Assembly (NCBI GenBank): GCA_021785795.1
Contig: JAJYEK010000194.1
Location: forward strand, 1 to 6,638
From: Pseudomonadota bacterium
GTDB taxonomy: Bacteria; Pseudomonadota; Gammaproteobacteria; Acidiferrobacterales; UBA6901
DNA: 6,638 nt
Direction: 5' to 3'
Shown here in pieces: positions 5,040 through 6,638 of the stretch. Under the pieces are notes generated by a model. That model worked only from the letters and a program-made list of their open reading frames with translations. It made no database searches and had not been told where the DNA came from. The stretch's first letter is position 1; each line of letters starts with the position of its first letter. Position numbers and translations under genes: made by a program.

Positions 5040-6638
5040 TCAGCCGGGATTATTGGAAAGGCCCTCCGGTATACCGTTTGTCAGTAACCTGGCGATTTCC
5101 ATGGCTACCACCGGGTGGCTGAAATAGTCGCCTTGACCCTCGTCGCACTGTTGGGCCAGAAGAAATGCGTTCTGCTCCTGTGTTTCGATGCCTTCCGCAA
5201 GGACGCGTTGCTTGAGGTTTTTACCCAGACTGATCATGGCTCTGACGATGGATGCATCGTTCGGGCTGCTGCCCATCCGATTGATGAATGACTGGTCTAT
5301 CTTCAGGGTATCGATCGGAAATTTGCTCAGATAGCTCAGGCTGGAATAGCCGGTGCCGAAGTCATCGACTGCTAGCTTTACGCCCAGGTAAGCGAGCGCA
5401 TGCAGCACGGCATCAGTAGACTCGGCATCCCGCATGAGGACACTTTCGGTCAGTTCGAGCACCAGATAGCGTGGCTCCAAACGCGTCTCCTCGAGGATCG
5501 CGCGCATATCCTTGAGAAAATCCCTGGCCCGGAACTCGAGCGCAGAGGTGTTGACGGCGATTGTGATCGGCGGCAAGCCCGCATCCTGCCATGCCCGGGC
5601 CTGGAGGCAGGCTTCACGCAGTACCCAGCGGCCAATCGGCAGGATCAGGCCACAGTCTTCGGCGATGGGTACGAATTCCGCGGGCAACAACAGACCGCGT
5701 TCCGGGTGCTGCCAGCGAATGAGCGCCTCTACGCCGACTATCGCGCCGCTGCAAAGATTTATTTTCGGCTGGTAGTGCAGCAAAAATTCCTGCCGTGCCA
5801 GCGCGCGGCGCAGGCCGGATTCGATGAATTGCCGCTCGACGGCCTGGGCAGTCATCTCCTTTTCGAAGAATTTGTAATTGTTTCGCCCGCTTTCCTTGGC
5901 ATGGAACATCGCAATGTCCGCACTCGTGAGCAGGGTTTCCGCATCCTTTCCATCGTCAGGGTAGATGCTGATACCGATGCTTATGCTGATATGGAGATCG
6001 TGCGCGTCGATGCGGTGAGGTGGCGCAAGCATCGCAATTATCTTTTGGGCAGACAACGCAGCGTCTTCTGCGTGCTCGATATAGGGGAGCAGCAGAACGA
6101 ATTCATCCCCTCCCTGACGACTGACGGTATCCGAATGACGCACGCAGCCCACCAGGCGTTGTGCCACTGACTGCAGTAGATGGTCGCCCACCACATGCCC
6201 CAGGGAGTCGTTGATGTGTTTAAATCGGTCCAGGTCCATGAACATCACCGCCAGTTGCTTGCCTTGACGACTGGCTAGGTCAATGGCCTGACCAAGCCGG
6301 TCTTGCAGCAATACGCGATTTGGCAAATCGGTGAGCATATCGTGATGGGCCAGGTGATCCAGCTGATCTTTAGCCGCCTGGACCTGTTCGGCCAGTGTTT
6401 TAGCTTCAATTGTCGCAGTGACCAGGCGCGCGTTCACTTGCTGCAACCGGATCATCTGGTCATCTGACGCGGCCTTTGACGTCTCTGCCTCGCGAATTTT
6501 CCGTTCTCTTTTGGCGACGGTCTGTTCACGTATATGGGTTTCTCCTTCCCGTGCCTGTACCGTTCCTTCGCGCAGATGGGCCGAGTCTTCACGCAAGGTG
6601 GCCGAGTCTTCACGCAAGGTGGCCGAGTCTTCACGCAA
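5040..6638 (-). CDS. GGDEF-EAL cyclic-di-GMP protein (N-terminus outside window)
   Basis: The window shows 532 residues ending in TGA; the gene enters from beyond 6638. Residues 1-95 (window numbering) are charged, with a 7-residue periodicity (LREDSAT repeated, then degenerate), and should form a coiled coil. The GGDEF domain spans about 98-255: MDLDRFKHIND (134-144) with metal-binding D135, intact GGDEF (176-180), and the inhibitory I-site RHSD (167-170) five residues before it. The EAL domain spans about 272-515: EAL (304-306), N363 in VNTSA, E395 in ELTES, DDFGTGYSS (425-433), K446 in LKID, E482 in EGIET, and Q502. All usual catalytic residues of both halves are present, so it may both make c-di-GMP (diguanylate cyclase) and hydrolyse it (phosphodiesterase); which activity dominates cannot be told. 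The GGDQ-like variant RQGGDEF (usually RLGGDEF) and GQGDYF (usually GQGYYF) are small oddities. No sensor or membrane domain is visible; one may lie upstream. Confidence 0.96.
   Translation of the reverse strand: MREDSATLREDSATLREDSAHLREGTVQAREGETHIREQTVAKRERKIREAETSKAASDDQMIRLQQVNARLVTATIEAKTLAEQVQAAKDQLDHLAHHDMLTDLPNRVLLQDRLGQAIDLASRQGKQLAVMFMDLDRFKHINDSLGHVVGDHLLQSVAQRLVGCVRHSDTVSRQGGDEFVLLLPYIEHAEDAALSAQKIIAMLAPPHRIDAHDLHISISIGISIYPDDGKDAETLLTSADIAMFHAKESGRNNYKFFEKEMTAQAVERQFIESGLRRALARQEFLLHYQPKINLCSGAIVGVEALIRWQHPERGLLLPAEFVPIAEDCGLILPIGRWVLREACLQARAWQDAGLPPITIAVNTSALEFRARDFLKDMRAILEETRLEPRYLVLELTESVLMRDAESTDAVLHALAYLGVKLAVDDFGTGYSSLSYLSKFPIDTLKIDQSFINRMGSSPNDASIVRAMISLGKNLKQRVLAEGIETQEQNAFLLAQQCDEGQGDYFSHPVVAMEIARLLTNGIPEGLSNNPG
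6579..6638. repeat. 21-bp tandem repeat inside the GGDEF-EAL gene
   Basis: The unit ggccgagtcttcacgcaagg plus t is present as two full identical copies (6579-6599, 6600-6620) and 18 bases of a third (6621-6638), cut by the window edge. On the coding (minus) strand each copy gives seven residues, LREDSAT in cyclic form, so copy-number change keeps the frame and adds one coiled-coil heptad. The protein continues the heptad pattern in degenerate form (LREDSAH, LREGTVQ, AREGETH, IREQTVA), which implies older copies that have diverged next to recent identical ones. Confidence 0.95.

Noticed and set aside
4607..5122. 171-codon plus-strand frame
   Set aside because: It overlaps the 3' end of the GGDEF-EAL gene, has no ribosome site or domain, and its Arg/Ser/Leu composition looks random.
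5400..6170. 256-codon plus-strand frame opposite the GGDEF-EAL gene
   Set aside because: It is fully antisense to strongly conserved EAL and GGDEF motifs, so it is a shadow frame.
1..6638. CRISPR array, tRNA or rRNA genes, insertion-sequence ends
   Set aside because: I saw no spaced direct repeats, cloverleaf-like segments, rRNA signatures, transposase motifs or terminal inverted repeats with target duplications.

Overview
The window looks like chromosomal DNA of a Gram-negative, GC-rich proteobacterium. The evidence is an outer-membrane beta-barrel protein with a signal peptide and a C-terminal Phe run, a proteobacterial-style GGDEF-EAL protein, a CspA-family cold shock protein and a B12 riboswitch. 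A betaproteobacterium is plausible, but nothing in the sequence fixes the genus.

Layout. Positions 1-146 hold the 3' end of a cold shock protein gene, closed by a strong intrinsic terminator (181-208). A gene-poor stretch follows (about 211-1072). The 275-aa outer-membrane beta-barrel gene lies at 1143-1970 (+). A well-formed cobalamin riboswitch aptamer on the + strand (2073-2299) comes next and is the main surprise. It has all the conserved blocks and a perfect 9-bp P1 helix, but no credible gene follows it in sense. Instead it points into the 3' end of a convergent gene for a soluble PDC/Cache-type sensor protein (2431-3396, -). Upstream of the sensor on the same strand is a small His-rich gene (3584-3844, -) whose reading frame is split by one in-frame TAA. 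About 1.1 kb with no supportable gene follows (3858-5002). The right end (5040-6638, -) is a GGDEF-EAL cyclic-di-GMP protein entering from outside the window. Its N-terminal part is a heptad array encoded by an identical 21-bp tandem repeat.

Functional reading. The right half is signalling: a bifunctional-looking c-di-GMP enzyme and a stand-alone ligand-sensor protein. The left half is housekeeping (cold shock) and envelope. The riboswitch has either lost its B12-related target gene, or it controls a non-coding RNA antisense to the sensor gene. I consider the first more likely and the second more interesting. The His-rich gene with an internal stop and the two gene-poor stretches suggest that local gene decay has occurred.
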